Below are positions 59,657 to 64,000 of a stretch of DNA of 64,000 bases, in pieces (within the stretch, counting starts at the first letter, position 1; each line of letters opens with the position of its first letter). The DNA lies in assembly GCF_002288925.2 (NCBI RefSeq), contig NW_022098021.1, positions 6,202,138 to 6,266,137 on the forward strand, in the 5' to 3' direction. Below the pieces are notes generated by a model that made no database searches, was not told the origin of the DNA, and saw only the letters and a program-made list of their open reading frames with translations. A program made the translations under genes and the position numbers. This DNA is from Delphinapterus leucas. Taxonomy: Eukaryota > Chordata > Mammalia > Artiodactyla > Monodontidae.

Positions 59657-59659
59657 CTT

Positions 59660-60880
59660 GATCTCATGTGTCCTGTGATTGAACTCTGCTAAAAACTCCA
59701 ATTCCCATCCTTTCTTACCTGCCCTGAAAGAAGCTCAGAGAAGCCAGAGCAAGGCTGTCGGGCCAGTCCCCACTGTCGCGGAGAGAACAGAGGATCCCGA
59801 AAAAAGAATCGTTAGGCAGCATTTCCCCTTCCCGATGCTGTAAAATCTACCCAGATCTGCCTGTAGGTGGTGAGGCAAGATTAGTGGCAGACAAAATGGG
59901 GAGCAGCTTGAACAGTCCCAGACATCTGCCCTGTGGGTCCAGATCGGAAGTGACCCTGTGCCCGCGCTGGACTGAAATGCACAGGCCCTTCTTCCTTTGC
60001 CTTCCAGGCTCCATGCAGCATTGTTTTATCTGGTGACATTTCTTCTGTCTGCTCATTTTATTTGCACCATTATTTCTGTCCTAAATTTAGCAGCCCTGGG
60101 CATTGAGCCTATATTTTTGACAGCAATTTTGGCTAAGGTGCACTGTGGTGGGAAGACAGGTGCCTTACATAAATCTTAATGATGTCAGTGATTATAAACC
60201 ACCTGAGTGCTCAGAGATGATCTCCTTATAATTGGCTATTGACAGGGCTCTTGGAGAAAAGCCTTTCTATTACGTAATATGGTTTGAGGTATTACCACCC
60301 TTTGTCTAGGGATAACAGATATGTGAACTTAATTCATAGCATTTTTGCACTGGAGTGGGAACCCACAAAGAGAAATGACTGCAGATAAGATCCTTTTATG
60401 GAATATTTAGCATAAAGAGTGCTTTCATGAAAAAATTTTCTGAGAAAATCCTGACACCATATGTAATTATGTATTGGTCTTATGAAATAATTTCAAAGAG
60501 GAAATAATTTTTTCCACCTTAAGTACAAATAATTTAAAATCAGGTGCTCTACTATTAGTCATAAATGAAACAAATTAAAATAATTTTGTGGTTTTTTTCT
60601 ACTTAGGCATTGAAATTATGGAAAAGGCATTTCATTTAAGGCAGAAGTGTATCATTATGAAATATTGAAAAATATTCTTAAAGGTTTAACTTTAGGAACA
60701 GGGATGAATTTCTCTGTAATCAGGAAAATGTTGGAAAGCTTGAGTCTAGGGTTTGCTATGGCTCTTAGGATAAAATCTGCACTGCTCAGCGGGAGCTGTG
60801 AGATGACTCTCTCCTCCCTCTGGTGTCATCACACACAAGCTGCCCTCACTCTTTCCACTGACACAGCCCTGACCATCCTT
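59660..60880. other. Intron sequence, nothing recognised
   Basis: No repeat or exon recognised. Confidence 0.45.
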
Positions 60881-60884
60881 CAGG

Positions 60885-61265
60885 TGCTTGCATACTTCCT
60901 CCTGTCCCAGGACCTTTTCATATTCTGCTCCCACCCTGGGCCTGTCGTCCCCTTTCTTTTTCGCACTAAGTAAGAGATCTCAGCTAAAGCATCTCATCTT
61001 CAGGGGAGCCTGTCCTGACCTTCTTGACCACATTAATCCTCACCCTCCACAACCAGCCACATAATACCCACTTCACATTCCTCTCCTTCATAGCTCTTAT
61101 CAGAGCTGCACTTCCATAGTTACATTTAAGGCTGTTTAATCATCTCCCTCAACCTCTGTATAGCCCGTGAGTTGCTTAAGAGCTGAGACCTAAGCCTGGT
61201 TTTGCTTGGTGTGATATCCCTTCTGTCTACCCTGATGCCTTAATAAACATTTTGGAAGGAAGAGA
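60885..61265 (+). repeat. L2-type LINE, 3' end
   Basis: caggtgcttgcatacttcct, cccaggaccttttcatattc, gggagcctgtcctgaccttc, atagctcttatcagagctgc and a final atgccttaataaacatttt follow L2. Confidence 0.65.
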
Positions 61266-61389
61266 AGACAGTCAATGTGAGATTGGTCCTTTTTAATGGC
61301 TCTTTTATTTGACATTAAAAAATATTTCTTTTAAAACGCTTGCTGTATTTCCGATAGAAGTTTTGTGTTTTCATGAGTAGACAATGTTG

Positions 61390-61625
61390 CAGAGAATCTC
61401 TTTTGAGATATAGTCGACATATAAAGTTGTGTATGTTTAAAGTATACAACGTGTTGATTTGATATAGCTAACACCTCCATCAGGTCACAGAATTATCATT
61501 TCTTTTTGTGGCGGGAACATTTAAGATGTAGTCTCTAAGCAACCTGAAGTATATAAACCAGTATTGTTGACTATAATCACTATGCTGTGCATTAGATCTC
61601 CAGAACTTACTCATCTTCTAATTTC
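61390..61625 (-). mobile_element. Old L1 3' end, antisense
   Basis: gagatatagtcgacatataa, gtatacaacgtgttgatttg, tccatcaggtcacagaatta, ttgttgactataatcactat and cattagatctccagaactta match an L1M-type 3' UTR in reverse. Confidence 0.7.
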
Positions 61626-61639
61626 AAATTCTTCTCTTC

Positions 61640-63625
61640 CATATTTATTTGGCCGTCATTACATTTCCGCTAGCAATACAATGTTAACCTGTCCACTGTG
61701 CTCTGGCCGGAAGCAAACGGTTTGAGATGCAGTTCCTGCTGTTCTGGAGCATTTTTTCTTTTCTACTGAGGACAGTGGGGGATAGTTAAATGCCACGAGA
61801 AGTTGAATTTCCACAAAACTGATGCAGTGAGAAAGCATGTTTCTTACCAAAACACTTGTGTCAGGGTACAGCTACCGGGGAAAGGTGAACTCTGCTCTTA
61901 CTGTCAAAAGAATGGCCTCCCACTCATCCTAACTGGAGTGAGGACACAGGATTTTAAATTTCGTACAATATCTGTTTCTCTAGGACTAGGATTTTTATCT
62001 GTAAATATCAATACTTTTGGATTGGAAACTTGCGTTACAGGAGCTTTGAGACACAATTTTATGGATCCATAGAATTGAAGAGAAAAATAGACTGACATGG
62101 AAAACCAGAAAAGGTTGTAGTAGAATTTCTTGTAGGATTCTTCCAACAAATGAACCCTTCAGCAAACCTTCTTGAGATGTCATTTCTTCCTAAATATAAA
62201 GTGGGCTTCCTTGTACCCCCATTTCTAGACACAGAACAACCCATGAGTCTTCTTGCTACTGTTGATGGGTGTCTGCTCCAGGCCCATTATCTCCCTCTAC
62301 CTTTCTGAAAGTTTCTTCATTCTCCAGGAATTCTCAGCAATAAATGTCCAGGATTTAAATGGATATGGTTTATTTTTTCTGTGTTTGTAACATACTTAAA
62401 TACATTGGTTTTTATTTGGGAATGCAGACTAGTAGCTCTTTGAAGTGGTGGTTTTTATATGTATTTACGTATAGATTTTCAAAACAAATAGATTTTATAC
62501 AGACATCTTTTTAGACTTTCGCTTCTGAAAAAGTTTTTTGAGGATTTGGCATTTAAATGCTTACCAGGTCAGTAGCTTACCATTATTAACAATAATATTT
62601 AATTTAGTTTTAAAGTAGTACAGCTCAATTGATGATTTAAAGAAAGTAAATGAATGTCAACTGCCTTTCAGTACACTTCTGTGTAATTAATTCAGTTTTT
62701 CCAACAATGTAATTTGGAAGAACAGGGGCATCTATCAAGCCGTATGTTTTACATTTAATGTCACATATAGGTTCTTGTGTTCTTTAGATTTAATTCTCAA
62801 GTATTCTCTAGAACCAATTATTAGGGTTTTTAAAAATAAAGTACTTCTAATAATACAATCATTTTTTAAAAGAAACTCCTGTCTAAATAAAAGTAGCTTA
62901 GTGCTTTATGTAAGTTGAACTGTAATACAGTCTTCCCATATTGATAACTCAGAACCATTTTCATGGCTTCTAAATTTGACCATTAGAAAATAATTAGATT
63001 TTTAAATTGTCTTATTTAACCAGAAAAGTTAAAATCAGAATATATTTTAGGAATAAGCCACAATAAAGAACCTAATTAATATTATACTTGCCCTTTCAAA
63101 TTCACATATGTATAATACCGAAAGAGATAGAAAGGGTACATGAACAGAGAAACAAAGAGGGAAGCAAACCAATGCTTTTGTGTTCTTTTAACCAAAGTAC
63201 AGAGGGACACGGTGAGATGTATAATTTTGTTGAGCTTAATCTCATTTTAAATGATATCAGCTGACATTTAGTGTATCTAGTATGACAAATTTATTTAAAG
63301 TTTACATTGATGAGCAAACTTGGAAAAAAGCCAGAACAACTCACTAAATCCCAGAAAATTTAGAGGAGGGTTTATTCTGAATGTTTTTTATGTTACCCAA
63401 ATGACTGCCCTTGACTGTTGGTCATTAAACAAGAAACAATTGGACTTTCCAAACTCACGTTAGCCCTGAGTGTGATTTGTGCTTGTTATATACGTTGATG
63501 ATGTTTCAGATTTTAGCTGAGCTCCACACGTATGGGCGCTTAGAAAAGCACCTCATTCAATAAATTAGATTAGATGATAGCTCTGTTCTTAAAAAACGTG
63601 TTGGATTTGACAGTGTAGCAGTCAG
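61640..63625. other. AT-rich intron sequence, nothing recognised
   Basis: No exon, SINE or L1 recognised in nearly 2 kb. Confidence 0.45.
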
Positions 63626-63629
63626 TGTT

Positions 63630-63790
63630 CTTTTGTGAATTCTCTCAGCACTCTTGCAAGGAGGGTAATTGCCCTTCGCCGCGTCTTATAGTTGAACAGA
63701 TTAAATAACCTACCAATGCCTAGGCAGTGCCAGAGCGGGGGTCGGAATGCACAGGTCAGAAATCTCTGTCTGTGCCTTTGCTTACTTAAT
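63630..63790 (-). repeat. MIR, reverse
   Basis: gcaaggagggtaattgccct, ttatagttgaacagattaaa, cagtgccagagcgggggtcg and aatgcacaggtc follow antisense MIR. Confidence 0.55.
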
Positions 63791-64000
63791 TTTACCCAAA
63801 CAAGGAAGCACTCATTTTCAAGCAGGAAGATGGGCAAGGCCTTCAAATATGACCCTACTGTCAGCCAGAATATTTTATTTGCAGCCTGGTGAACAAATTG
63901 CCCCTTCGTTATTCCTCCGAGTCTTTATTACCATTATTCCAGGATCACTGTAGTAAAGTTCAAAGCAGGAGGAAGGAGTCAAGCTGGGAAATGCTGATTC

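Larger units (their letters stand above)
2241..64000 (+). other. Downstream intron (partial) of the MTUS2-like gene
   Basis: The intron starts at the gtaagt donor. No further exon with splice sites and recognisable MTUS2 coiled-coil sequence was found in the remaining 61.8 kb. The open frames over 150 codons are L1 ORF2 fragments, apart from one at 48358-48936 that lies in L2-like repeat sequence. A very long intron is in keeping with what is known of MTUS2 in mammals. A short exon of under about 100 bases could have been missed by eye. Confidence 0.6.

Overview
The window is a mammalian intronic stretch, most likely from a cetacean. Evidence for this is tRNA-derived SINEs of the CHR type (opening gggcttccctggtgg, tRNA-like A and B boxes, some with perfect target-site duplications), several L1 insertions of cetartiodactyl type, and no recognisable Bov-tA, BovB, Alu or B1/B2 elements. 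GC content is low to moderate apart from one CpG-rich patch that belongs to an L1 promoter.

Only one host protein-coding exon is supported: about 198 bases at 2043-2240 on the plus strand. It has a good acceptor and a perfect gtaagt donor. Its peptide is recognisable as an internal, Ser/Pro/Lys-rich segment of MTUS2 (TIP150/CAZIP), a microtubule plus-end tracking protein. Bases 1-2042 are then the upstream intron, and 2241-64000 is part of a very large downstream intron, which fits the very large introns of this gene in other mammals. I found no second exon, RNA gene or CRISPR array.

Much of the remainder is transposon history. Layout: SINE at 0.8 kb; L2 at 6.2-7.2 kb with a reverse SINE at its end; SINE at 8.2 kb; twin-primed L1 at 9.4-9.75 kb followed by a MIR; L1 3' end at 12.7 kb; SINE at 13.8 kb; three L1 3' ends at 15.3-16.7 kb, one carrying a 46-bp palindrome; old L1 at 18.3-19.0 kb; a MaLR-like repeat with (TG)n at 20.9-21.3 kb; old L1 with a nested younger L1 tail at 23.1-25.7 kb; a 5'-truncated antisense L1 at 27.4-31.8 kb interrupted by a 100-N gap and a false duplication; polypyrimidine tract at 34.8 kb; LTR at 35.8 kb; SINE at 37.3 kb; L1 at 38.3 kb; SINE at 42.7 kb; L1 at 44.4-46.3 kb and old L1 to 47.6 kb; L1 3' end at 47.6-48.0 kb; L2 split by an MLT1-like LTR at 48.4-49.9 kb; a full-length but broken antisense L1 at 50.2-57.9 kb with duplicated 13-bp ends; short L1 at 59.1-59.6 kb; L2 at 60.9 kb; L1 3' end at 61.4 kb; MIR at 63.7 kb.

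I do not see a previously undescribed biological system. The points most worth checking are the assembly artefact at 27.86-28.38 kb, the structure of the full-length L1 (probable 3' transduction, tandemly duplicated 5' UTR, CpG island with a YY1-like site), the NAGNAG acceptor of the exon, and the twin-priming L1.
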